A stretch of 64,000 nt of DNA, taken from assembly GCA_965267435.1 (NCBI GenBank), contig OZ253960.1:6510001-6574000 (forward strand), read 5' to 3'. This document shows positions 1-7,236 of this stretch, piece by piece. Within the stretch, counting starts at the first letter, position 1. Each line of letters starts with the position of its first letter. The position numbers and the translations under genes are program-made. Source of the DNA: JAWPMT01 sp965267435 (GTDB lineage Bacteria; Bacteroidota; Bacteroidia; Cytophagales; Cyclobacteriaceae). The notes beneath the pieces are model-generated. The model was not told the DNA's origin, did not search any database, and worked only from the letters and a program-made list of their open reading frames with translations.

Positions 1-214
1 CTTCGAACGCTCTGAATCCGCGCTCTGCCATAAAATCGATTTGATCAATCAGGTCCTCACCGGCGCTGTTGGAGAACATGCCAAAGTGTGGCGCATAGTT
101 GAGGTTAAAAGTCTGGTATTGCATTTCTTTTATAGTTGAGGCCAACGACGGCATAGTTGAAGCCATGGCTCCTCCGGCCAGCGCACTAGCTTTCAGAAAG
201 TTTCGTCTTTTCAT
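1..214 (-). CDS. Secreted TIM-barrel sugar isomerase-like protein (N-terminal part only)
   Basis: Only the first 71 codons lie in the window; the rest runs off the left edge. The start at 214 gives a twin-arginine-like leader (MKRRNFLKASALAGG) followed by a mature segment containing YAPHFGMF and SAGEDLIDQ. The translated part is nearly the same as the first 70 residues of the next gene (297-1214), so the two are tandem paralogues in the same orientation. By that similarity it should be a xylose isomerase-like/hydroxypyruvate isomerase-family TIM barrel acting outside the cytoplasm. Function is inferred only through the neighbour, and the catalytic part is not visible here. Confidence 0.75.
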   Translation of the reverse strand, partial: MKRRNFLKASALAGGAMASTMPSLASTIKEMQYQTFNLNYAPHFGMFSNSAGEDLIDQIDFMAERGFRAFE

Positions 215-296
215 AGTCGGCAAAGGGTTAAAGAGGAAGGGGTGTGGCCATCCATCGGATGGCCACTGTACTTTTCATCTCTGAGATAAGAGAGAC

Positions 297-1214
297 TTAA
301 ACAAAACCATCTACTTCCCGGTAGGCGCTGATCAAGGCCTCTTCACCCTCCTTGCCAGGTTGGGAGTTGCCGTGCTCCATGCCCATGATGAACTCAGTGT
401 TCCGCTCGTAGATGTACTTGAAAAGATTTTTGTAGTTGATTTCACCTGTTGTGGGCTCCTTTCTGCCGGGGTTGTCCCCGATTTGGAAGTAGCCGATTTC
501 ATCCCAGGTCTTTTCAATGTTGGGAATCAGGTTCCCTTCGTGAATCTGTTGGTGGTAGATGTCAAAGAGAATTTTACAGGCAGGGCTGTCCACGGCTCTA
601 CAGATTTGATAGCCTTGAGCTGCTTTGGTGAGGAACAAGCCAGGGTGGTCTCGAAAGTTGAGTGGCTCTAGCACCATCACCAGACCCTCCGGCTCCAGAA
701 TGGCAGAGGCTTGCTTCAATGTCTCGATGACATGAGCGGTTTGATAACCCATGTCCTGCCTTGGGTCGACGTGGCCGGGTACAACCGTCATCCATTTTGC
801 ATTGACTCTTTTAGCGACCTCTACGGACTCGCGAATGTGACCGAGAAACTCTTCCCGAAGCTCTTTGTCTCCACTGGCAAGGTTGGGCTCCCGCCAATAG
901 ATCTTGTGCGCTACGAACACGCCCATCCTCATGTCAGTGGCCTCCATCTGCTTGGCGATGGCTTCCTGAGTGGCCACGTCTCTGTTTTTCATGCCATTGT
1001 CTTCCATCGATCGGAAGCCTTGATCGGCCATGAATTTGAGCTGATCAATCAAGTCCTCACCGGCACTGTTCTTAAACATGCCGAAGTGTGGCGCGTAGTC
1101 AAGGTTAAATGCCTTGGATTGCATTTCGTTTTGGGTGCTTGCCATCGACGGCATGGATGTGGCGAGGGCTCCTCCAGCCAGAGCACTGCCTTTCAAAAAG
1201 TTTCGTCTTTTCAT
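297..1214 (-). CDS. Tat-exported xylose isomerase-like TIM-barrel protein (hydroxypyruvate isomerase family)
   Basis: A 305-residue protein starting MKRRNFLKGSALAGGALA, a twin-arginine-type leader ending near MASTQ around residue 27. The mature part has the pattern of the AP-endonuclease-2/sugar phosphate isomerase superfamily: VVPGHVDPR and LEPLNFRDHPG strands with acidic metal ligands, ILFDIYHQQIHEGN, and a C-terminal FIMGMEHG. Family members isomerise or epimerise hydroxy-keto acids and sugars with a divalent metal; Bacteroidota carry many such exported, largely uncharacterised versions. It has a truncated paralogue just downstream at 1-214 and diverges from the TRAP transporter genes. Substrate unknown. 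High confidence in the fold, low in the reaction. Confidence 0.82.
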   Translation of the reverse strand: MKRRNFLKGSALAGGALATSMPSMASTQNEMQSKAFNLDYAPHFGMFKNSAGEDLIDQLKFMADQGFRSMEDNGMKNRDVATQEAIAKQMEATDMRMGVFVAHKIYWREPNLASGDKELREEFLGHIRESVEVAKRVNAKWMTVVPGHVDPRQDMGYQTAHVIETLKQASAILEPEGLVMVLEPLNFRDHPGLFLTKAAQGYQICRAVDSPACKILFDIYHQQIHEGNLIPNIEKTWDEIGYFQIGDNPGRKEPTTGEINYKNLFKYIYERNTEFIMGMEHGNSQPGKEGEEALISAYREVDGFV

Positions 1215-1341
1215 AGTTGGCAGAAGTTAATAACTAAGGCGCAAATGACCCACCTGGTCTTAGGGCGTTTTCAGATTTTTACGCGGGAGGTAAGTGGACT
1301 GTGTGTCATTTATTATCTTCCAGACTACTGAAGATCTTTAC

Positions 1342-2322
1342 GTGACCCGACCATCCTGCACTACGCTTCTACTCTTGTTGATTGTCCTCTTCTCCTGCCA
1401 GAGGAGCGTCGATCGTCCCCGGTTGGTGCTGCGCATGGGGCACGCTGTTAATAGTGAACACATCTGGCACAAAGCCGCCCTCTATTTTGCTGACAAAGTT
1501 GACTCCCTCTCCGGCGGAGAAATTGAAGTTCGTATCTATCCAGTGGAGCAGCTGGGTAAAGAGCTTGAAGTCATACGCATGATCAAGGCGGGTGTTGCCG
1601 ACATGGTCATTACGGGTGAGTCGATGCAAAACTGGACAGATCTTGCTTCCTTTTGCGGTATGCCCTACCTGCTCCGGGACCTCGATCACCTACGGGCTGT
1701 GGTGGAGGGCCCTATAGGCCATGAGTTGGCAGAAGGGATCACTGAGGAATCCGGACTTCGTCCGATTGGCTACTTTGCCCGAGGTCCTCGCTACCTCACC
1801 TCCAACAGGCCGATCACCCATCCCGATGAGTTGCGGGGGATCATATTACGCGTGCCACCGGTACCGATTTCTGTCGCTACCTGGCAGGCCCTGGGTGCCA
1901 AACCCACGCCAATGGCTTTTTCTGAAGTGTTCACAGCCCTTCAATCCGGCATTGTGGAGGCGCAGGAGAATCCTTTTGGATTCATTCACAGCGCTGGTTT
2001 TCATGAAGTGCAGGATTATATCAACCTCACGGGTCATGTCATTGGCTGGGTGTATCTGGTGATGGGTGAGAGGCAATTGCAGGGATTTGATCCTCGTGAT
2101 AGGGAGATCATTTTACAAGCCGGGGAATTGATGAACGAACATCACTGGGGCTTACTGGCTCAGCAGCAGCGTGAGCTGGCGCAGATACTGCAGGACAATG
2201 GCATGGAGTTCATAGAGGTGGACAAGGAAGCTTTCGAAAGGATCGCCAGCGAGGCTGTGGTCAACGCACTACCAGACGTGATCCGCCCGACGTATCAGCA
2301 GATCAAGGAGGTGGGGAGGTGA
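1342..2322 (+). CDS. TRAP transporter substrate-binding lipoprotein (DctP family)
   Basis: The product binds a small organic acid or sugar acid and delivers it to the membrane subunits encoded next. Features of the DctP family are visible: GHAVNSEHIWHKAALYFA near the N-terminus, GEIEVRIYPVEQLGKE, and the region VEAQENPFGF typical of the ligand-binding core. I chose the GTG at 1342 because it gives a compact lipoprotein signal with lipobox LFSC; the longer frame from GTG 1294 places Asp and Glu before the hydrophobic core, although GGGAGG lies just before it. Anchoring as a lipoprotein is common for binding proteins in Bacteroidota. The stop overlaps the next gene by 4 bases. Ligand not predictable. 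Confidence 0.88.
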   Translation: MTRPSCTTLLLLLIVLFSCQRSVDRPRLVLRMGHAVNSEHIWHKAALYFADKVDSLSGGEIEVRIYPVEQLGKELEVIRMIKAGVADMVITGESMQNWTDLASFCGMPYLLRDLDHLRAVVEGPIGHELAEGITEESGLRPIGYFARGPRYLTSNRPITHPDELRGIILRVPPVPISVATWQALGAKPTPMAFSEVFTALQSGIVEAQENPFGFIHSAGFHEVQDYINLTGHVIGWVYLVMGERQLQGFDPRDREIILQAGELMNEHHWGLLAQQQRELAQILQDNGMEFIEVDKEAFERIASEAVVNALPDVIRPTYQQIKEVGR

Positions 2323-2789
2323 AGTTCTATAGTGTCATGCGCCGTTTTGTGGAGTTGGCGGCGGTTGCCAGCCTGGTGGCGATGGTCCTTGTGGTCACGC
2401 TGCAGGTCTTTGCTCGATTCCTGCTGCCATCGGCACCTGCCTGGACAGAGGAGCTCAGCCGTATCCTTTTTATTTATTCTGTGGCTTTCGGGATCGGTGT
2501 TGCAGTGGATCGGGAGGAACTGGTAAGGCTGGCCCTGCTGGATCAGTACCTTTCGCCCGGTTATCGCCGGCTGATGTCACGGACGACTCAGCTACTCGTC
2601 ATTGGTATCTCAGTGGCTATTGCGCTGTACTCACTTCGATTCGTTGCCATTGGCCATGAAGAGTACTCGCCTGTCCTCGGCATTAGAATGAGTGTGGCAT
2701 TTGCCGGATCGCTGATAGTGATGGTGGTAGCGGCCTTTTTCACTACTTTCAAAATGATAAGCCCGAAGGAGGGGGATAGCGAAGGATGA
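2319..2789 (+). CDS. TRAP transporter small membrane subunit (DctQ family)
   Basis: A 156-residue membrane protein with four hydrophobic segments, the usual size and topology for DctQ. The motif ARFLLPSAPAWTEELSRILFIY matches the conserved W-x-EELxR signature of the family. It starts at a GTG that overlaps the stop of the binding-protein gene, and its stop overlaps the ATG of the large permease in an ATGA arrangement, so the three genes are translationally coupled. DctQ pairs with DctM in the inner membrane to form the ion-coupled permease. Confidence 0.9.
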   Translation: MKFYSVMRRFVELAAVASLVAMVLVVTLQVFARFLLPSAPAWTEELSRILFIYSVAFGIGVAVDREELVRLALLDQYLSPGYRRLMSRTTQLLVIGISVAIALYSLRFVAIGHEEYSPVLGIRMSVAFAGSLIVMVVAAFFTTFKMISPKEGDSEG

Positions 2790-4060
2790 TTTGGCTGCTG
2801 TTTGTGCTATTTTTTGTGCTGCTGATCCTCGGCCTACCTATTGCCTATTCGCTGGCGGTCTCTTCTATTGTCTATCTGCTGCTGGCAGATGTGTCTCTGG
2901 TGGTCGTGCCGATCAAAATGTATGGAGGCATGGATGTATTCGTGCTACTGAGTATTCCGGGGTTCATTTTGGCGGGTAATGTGATGAGTGCCTGCGGGAT
3001 GACCGACCGCATCGTCGATTTTTGTAACAAGCTGGTAGGGCACATTCGCGGAGGACTCAGCCTCGCCAATATCGGTGCTTCTATGATCTTTGCGGGAATC
3101 TCCGGCACGGCTGTCGCCGATGCGGCCAGCCTCGGATCGATCCTGATCCCCGCCATGAAGAAGGAGGGCTACGAGCCTTCTTTTGCCTGCGCGGTGACAT
3201 CCTCCAGTTCCACTGTTGGCCCGATCATCCCACCCAGCATGCCCATGATCATTGTAGGATCACTAACCGGTTTGTCGATTGGCAAGCTTTTCCTGGCAGG
3301 TGCTGTGCCCGGGTTTCTGCTTGCGACGGGATACATGATCACCTCTTATTACATCTCCCGAAAGAAGGGGCACCCGGTGAATGAAAAGTCCAGCTGGCGT
3401 CAGATGCGTGGTAGCTTCATCGCTGCTTTTTGGTCGTTACTTATGACGCTGCTGATTTTGTTTGGCATTGTGGGTGGGCTGTTCACACCAACGGAGGCAT
3501 CGGTGGTGGCCGTGCTATACGCCGTTCTGATAGGGGCGGCAGTGTATCGCTCTCTCAACTTCCGTCAGCTGCTGAATGTCCTCAAGAATACTGCCGGTAC
3601 TACGGCGTCGCTCATGTTGCTTGTGGGCTTTGCCAATCTCTTCGGATGGATACTCATCATCGAAGAGGTACCTCAGAGCCTTGCGGGGGGACTGATGGAG
3701 ATCACCGAGAACAAGTGGGTGCTGCTGTTACTCATCAACCTGGTGCTGCTCATTGTCGGCACGTTCATGGAGACCATGGCCGCCTTGCTCATTTTGTTTC
3801 CGATACTACTTAGCGTCGCAACGTCTGTCGGCATACATCCTATCCAGTTTTCCGTACTGGCTGTGCTGAATTTGATCATTGGCCTGAATACGCCACCTGT
3901 TGGTGTTTGTCTTTTCGTGGTTTCCAGCATTGGCAAGGTTCCTGTCGAGCGAATAGCTCGCGCGGGGCTACCCTTCCTGCTGGTAAGCCTTTTTGTGCTG
4001 ATGCTGGTGACATTCGTGCCCTTCATATCGCTGTGGCTCCCCGGCCTTTTCCTGGACTGA
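2786..4060 (+). CDS. TRAP transporter large permease subunit (DctM family)
   Basis: A 424-residue protein with about a dozen hydrophobic segments, the standard length for DctM. Recognisable family stretches are the GISGTAVADAASLGSILIP loop, SSSTVGPIIPPSMPMII, and LNTPPVGVCLFV near the C-terminus. It is the sodium-coupled transport core that works with the DctQ and DctP proteins encoded directly upstream, with which it shares overlapping start and stop codons. The gene converges on the MFS gene with a 24-base gap. Confidence 0.93.
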   Translation: MIWLLFVLFFVLLILGLPIAYSLAVSSIVYLLLADVSLVVVPIKMYGGMDVFVLLSIPGFILAGNVMSACGMTDRIVDFCNKLVGHIRGGLSLANIGASMIFAGISGTAVADAASLGSILIPAMKKEGYEPSFACAVTSSSSTVGPIIPPSMPMIIVGSLTGLSIGKLFLAGAVPGFLLATGYMITSYYISRKKGHPVNEKSSWRQMRGSFIAAFWSLLMTLLILFGIVGGLFTPTEASVVAVLYAVLIGAAVYRSLNFRQLLNVLKNTAGTTASLMLLVGFANLFGWILIIEEVPQSLAGGLMEITENKWVLLLLINLVLLIVGTFMETMAALLILFPILLSVATSVGIHPIQFSVLAVLNLIIGLNTPPVGVCLFVVSSIGKVPVERIARAGLPFLLVSLFVLMLVTFVPFISLWLPGLFLD

Positions 4061-4084
4061 AATGCATTGTGGGTGGTGGTCGCG

Positions 4085-5371
4085 CTATTGCTGACGGGTA
4101 AGGCGCTGCACGGCAAATACCTTCAGACGACTGGCGAACACACCAAATATCACGAGGCAAGCGATACTCTGTAAAAGCAGGGTTGTGAGGATACCCAGTG
4201 CGTCGGCCAGAGCACCCATCGCCACACCACCTAAAGTGATGGAGCCGTTGAAGGTCGTGATGTAGAAGCTAAGGACGCGCCCTCTTTTGTCACTGGCTGC
4301 GATCGTCTGGAGCATCGTGTTGGTCCCCGAGAAGAACCATAACCTACCAAAGCCGATGACGGTCACCGCCGTGAATGTCAGCGCCAGTGTCTCAGAAGTG
4401 GAGGCGACGAAGAGTCCAATAGCGACGAGCGCAAGGGCAATTGTGATCAGTCGGGGAATACCCGCCGCACTCTTGCGACTGGCCATGTAAAGGCCTCCAA
4501 GGATGGCGCCCAGTCCTCTCGCACTATTCAGGTATCCATACACCAGGGGACCTCCCTGCAGTACCTCTCCCGCAAGTGGTGGCAAAAGGACCATGTATGA
4601 AACGCAGAAGAAGGAGAATGCGGCCACGAAGAGCAGTGATGCCTTTATGGGGGCGATCTTGAAAGTGTACCGGGCACCCTCTGTAAACTCTCGCCAAAAG
4701 ACCAGCTTTTCGCCGGAGACCGCACGCGGCTTTTCCCTGATCAGTTGGAAGACGAAGGTGGTGCCAAAGCTCATGATACCGTACACAAGGAAGCAGGCAG
4801 CCTCACCAACCAGTGGAATGATGGCCCCGGCAATGGCGGGTCCAATGACTCGGGCCGTATTGAAGACCGTGGAGTTGAAGGCGATGGCGTTCGTCAGTTT
4901 GCTGGTCGGCACGACGTCGTTGATGAAGGCTTGTCGCGAAGGCATTTCCAATCCTTTCAGGGCACCAAGCATCAGTTGTAGGGCTATCAAGATGCCTATC
5001 GTAGTGAGTTCCTTCCAGGCAAGCAGGGCAAGTAACGACGTGAGCAGACCAATGCTGGCATGTGAGTATTGCACCAGTCGCTTCTTGTCGAAGTGGTCTG
5101 CGACAACTCCGGAAAAGAGGCCCGTCAGGAATACCGCCAGCTGCTTGGAGAAGATCACGACACCCAACAAGGTCGTAGAGTTTGTGAGCTCGTAGGCCAG
5201 CCATCCGACCGCCACCTCGTGCATCATATTGCCGATATTGGACAGGGCCTGACCTGTGATGAAAAAGCGATAGTTTCTGTATCCGAGGACGCGCATAGAA
5301 GGGCTGGCAACCGGGAGGGTGTTACCTGCTGATATGAGTTCTACTACTGGCGAAGTTAAGGTGGTGGGCAC
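4085..5371 (-). CDS. MFS transporter (EntS-like, MFS_3 family)
   Basis: A 428-residue major facilitator with twelve predicted membrane segments. After a 25-residue polar lead, MRVLGYRNYRFFITGQALSN begins the first helix, and FSGVVADHFDKKRLVQYS carries the conserved loop 2-3 Asp plus basic residues. The pattern resembles the EntS/MFS_3 exporters used for siderophores or drugs. An internal ATG at 5296 would remove the unusual lead and is an alternative start. Transcribed alone, convergent with the TRAP operon. Substrate unknown. Confidence 0.82.
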   Translation of the reverse strand: MPTTLTSPVVELISAGNTLPVASPSMRVLGYRNYRFFITGQALSNIGNMMHEVAVGWLAYELTNSTTLLGVVIFSKQLAVFLTGLFSGVVADHFDKKRLVQYSHASIGLLTSLLALLAWKELTTIGILIALQLMLGALKGLEMPSRQAFINDVVPTSKLTNAIAFNSTVFNTARVIGPAIAGAIIPLVGEAACFLVYGIMSFGTTFVFQLIREKPRAVSGEKLVFWREFTEGARYTFKIAPIKASLLFVAAFSFFCVSYMVLLPPLAGEVLQGGPLVYGYLNSARGLGAILGGLYMASRKSAAGIPRLITIALALVAIGLFVASTSETLALTFTAVTVIGFGRLWFFSGTNTMLQTIAASDKRGRVLSFYITTFNGSITLGGVAMGALADALGILTTLLLQSIACLVIFGVFASRLKVFAVQRLTRQQ

Positions 5372-5889
5372 TTAGGCAACCCAGTTTGGTTGTGATGTTA
5401 ATAAAGGAGGTGACAGATAAAAAATATCATTTGGGTAATCTCCGGATTTATTCCGGGGTCTCCTCCAACAAAAGGTTCATCATTCAAAATAAGGAGATCC
5501 CGGAACAGGTGCTACCGGCGAGGTCCGGGAATGGTGACATTTTCTGTCTGTCATCGGTAGGCCCTCAAAGAATTTTTTAACTTAATAGCATTGCTTAATG
5601 GGGCCGGGGTGGGTTATCGAAGCCACTACCCTGGCAAAATAGACTGGATCGCAAGGACAGCCTGCCTTTGTCGGCAGACAGGCCGGCATGGGAGTTTTGA
5701 GTTTTGTAATTCTGATTTAGCATCTTCTGACGTCTGGTCCAACTCAAAATTCAAAACCAAAACTCAAAAGAGTGGTCGGCAGCGCGGCCGAGCTAGAGTG
5801 GAGAGCCTTTATGTTTACCTCATATCATTATTTCAAGATTCTATTATTACTATACCGTTATATGGGGGTCTAGGGGAGCCTGATAAGTT
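5372..5889. repeat. Repeat-rich noncoding spacer with hairpins and an interspersed-repeat end
   Basis: No convincing gene is seen; the small open frames here lack any recognisable protein feature. Three repeat signals are visible. First, 5577-5593 is a 17-base sequence that recurs in inverted orientation at 17176-17192, at the edge of the big palindrome there. Second, 5661-5682 (CCTGCC then GGCAGACAGG) is a short hairpin of a kind common between Bacteroidota genes. Third, TTTTGAGTTTTG at 5695-5706 pairs perfectly with CAAAACTCAAAA at 5758-5769. The area lies just upstream of the IS110 element. Confidence 0.5.
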
Positions 5890-6090
5890 GTGAATAGTGT
5901 GGATATTCATTAAGAAAATTGAAGTCAACACCTACCAAAAGCGAATTATGCGGAGAGCCAGGTAAGACCTAGGTCCGGATCTAATCTTTTGGTAGGTATT
6001 ATTGGACAGATATCAAATAGAAATTTGGGATGCCATTCAGAGTGGTATGGCCCATTATTAAGGCTTTGATCGCCATCCAATAAAGCTGTT
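5890..6090 (+). ncRNA. Candidate IS110 bridge RNA in the left end
   Basis: Three hairpins follow one another. A 6-bp stem TGAATA/TATTCA (5891-5896 with 5904-5909) comes first. Next, a perfect 12-bp stem ACCTACCAAAAG/CTTTTGGTAGGT (5930-5941 with 5986-5997) encloses an internal loop and an inner stem CGGA/TCCG plus CCAGGT/ACCTAGG. Last, TTATTGGA/TCCAATAA (5999-6006 with 6076-6083) and ATCAAA/TTTGAT (6012-6017 with 6065-6070) enclose another internal loop and stem GCCAT/ATGGC. This order, short 5' hairpin, target-binding loop, donor-binding loop, is that described for IS621 bridge RNA. The second loop contains AATAGAAAT (6016-6024), also found in the element's right end at 7125-7133, as expected for a donor guide. 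Confidence 0.65.
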
Positions 6091-6114
6091 GACCTCAACA
6101 AAAAGTTAAATACT

Positions 6115-7122
6115 ATGAACAAACCTACTTATTTCATTGGAGTCGATGTAAGCAAGAAGACCTTAGATTTTGCAGTCAATTCATCAGGCCAGGTGCTTTT
6201 TCATTTCCGAACAAGTAATAGCCATTCTGGAATTGAGCAAGCTTTAAGTAACCTAAGAGTTCAGAATACCTATCTGTCTGATGCATTGTTTTGTATCGAG
6301 TACACAGGGGTCTACTCATTGCTGTTGTCTACCTCCTTGGTCGATAAGGGATATAAGGTGTGGATGGAGTCAGGAGTTCGAATCAAGAGATCTCTGGGCA
6401 TACAGCGAGGTAAGAATGACAAGATCGATTCCATAAGAATCAGTCAATACGCTCATAGGTACCAGGATCAGAGTGTCTCATGGGAGCCGATGGACGAAAA
6501 GATTAGCGCCTTGCAACGACTTGTCCGCAATCGTAAGCGCTTGATGCTGGCCAAAGATTCATTACAAGTGCCGGTCAATGAGATGAAAGGTATTATTCCC
6601 AATGAGGAACTCAAACAACTGCAACTGATCAATAAGAGCTCCATCCAGAATTTGAAGAAACAGATCAAGGCGATCGAACAAGCTATTCACTCACTCATAA
6701 AATCTGACGAACAATTATCTCACTTGTTCGACCTGGTTACTTCGGTGAGAGGAGTGGGCCCAGTTGCCGGGTGGCATTTCATCACTTCAACACACGGCTT
6801 TAAGAAGATCAAAACAGCAAAGAAATATGCATGCTATGCTGGGGTAGCTCCATTTGAACACACCTCTGGGACAAGTTTACAGGGTCGCAGCAGGGTATCG
6901 CACATGGCCAATAAATCATGCAAAACAGCCTTACATCTGGCAGCCGTCGCTTCTATTTCTAATCCCTGTGAGTACCGAGATTACTTTGATAGAAAACTGA
7001 AGGAGGGGAAGAACAAAATGACCATCATCAACGCTATCAGAAACAAGATCATTCACCGTGTTTTTGCCTGTGTTAGAGAAAACAGGAAATATGAAGATTC
7101 TTATCACTATGCTCTTGCTTAG
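6115..7122 (+). CDS. IS110-family transposase (bridge RNA-guided recombinase)
   Basis: 335 residues, a full-length IS110 recombinase. The RuvC-like DEDD residues are visible: Asp11 in GVDVSKK, Glu62 in CIEYTG, Asp102 and Asp105 in GKNDKIDS. The central coiled region (about 130-205) is followed by the Tnp domain with VRGVGPVAGWHFI and the SGTSLQGRSRVSHMANKSC segment, where Ser251 is the likely nucleophile. Spacing of the acidic residues matches the IS621 enzyme closely. Family members join donor and target DNA as directed by an RNA from the element's own noncoding end. The frame looks intact, so the element may still be active. It starts with ATG after a purine-rich AAAAGTTAAATACT leader. Confidence 0.95.
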   Translation: MNKPTYFIGVDVSKKTLDFAVNSSGQVLFHFRTSNSHSGIEQALSNLRVQNTYLSDALFCIEYTGVYSLLLSTSLVDKGYKVWMESGVRIKRSLGIQRGKNDKIDSIRISQYAHRYQDQSVSWEPMDEKISALQRLVRNRKRLMLAKDSLQVPVNEMKGIIPNEELKQLQLINKSSIQNLKKQIKAIEQAIHSLIKSDEQLSHLFDLVTSVRGVGPVAGWHFITSTHGFKKIKTAKKYACYAGVAPFEHTSGTSLQGRSRVSHMANKSCKTALHLAAVASISNPCEYRDYFDRKLKEGKNKMTIINAIRNKIIHRVFACVRENRKYEDSYHYALA

Positions 7123-7125
7123 ATA

Positions 7126-7161
7126 ATAGAAATCCGGACAGGGCTCAGCCATAGAAATCCG
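7126..7161 (+). repeat. 11-base direct repeat in the IS right end
   Basis: ATAGAAATCCG occurs at 7126-7136 and again at 7151-7161, just after the transposase stop. The first seven bases, ATAGAAAT with the next position allowing G-U pairing, also occur in the internal loop of the leader RNA at 6017-6024. One copy may mark the donor end of the IS110 element; the other may be a remnant or structural repeat. Confidence 0.5.
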
Positions 7162-7181
7162 CCCTTTCTCTCCCAGGAAAC

Positions 7182-7208
7182 AAAAAAACCCCGACACACG
7201 TGTCGGGG
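7182..7208 (-). terminator. Rho-independent terminator of the phosphatase operon
   Basis: The stem CCCCGACAC/GTGTCGGGG (7189-7197 with 7200-7208) is a perfect 9-bp GC-rich hairpin with a 2-base tip. Read on the minus strand it is followed by seven U residues (A-run at 7182-7188). It lies 28 bases beyond the stop of the PhoX-like gene. Confidence 0.88.
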
Positions 7209-7236
7209 TCCTCACTTCAGTTAAGAGTTGGCAGTC

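Larger units (their letters stand above)
5882..7165 (+). mobile_element. IS110-family insertion sequence (boundaries approximate)
   Basis: A single transposase gene is preceded by about 230 bases of highly structured noncoding leader and followed by a short right end. No terminal inverted repeats are present, as expected for IS110 proper. The long left-end leader, rather than a long right end, places it with the IS110 rather than the IS1111 subgroup. Ends are estimates: the left is set just before the first leader hairpin and the right after the second copy of an 11-base repeat (7151-7161). About 1.28 kb would be a normal size for the family. No target duplication could be recognised. Confidence 0.55.

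Noticed and set aside
1294..1341. Upstream GTG start for the TRAP binding protein, preceded by GGGAGG
   Set aside because: It would put acidic residues ahead of the lipoprotein signal core. Bacteroidota rely little on Shine-Dalgarno sequences, so the GTG at 1342 was preferred, though not proven.
4503..5195. 230-codon open frame antisense to the MFS gene
   Set aside because: It is the mirror of a strongly supported membrane protein gene on the other strand and shows no domain of its own.
5386..5893. Two small plus-strand open frames before the IS110 element
   Set aside because: They run through repeat hairpins and the codon content differs from true genes nearby. No family resemblance was seen.
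5860..5990. Exact IS110 ends and target core deduced from guide-loop matches to the flanks
   Set aside because: Several partial matches, such as GGAGAGCC against the left flank, were found, but no single boundary satisfied both guides, so the ends are left approximate.
5930..5997. 12-bp stem in the IS leader considered as a terminator
   Set aside because: The loop is large and internally structured and no T-run follows; the tandem arrangement with two other stems fits a structured RNA.
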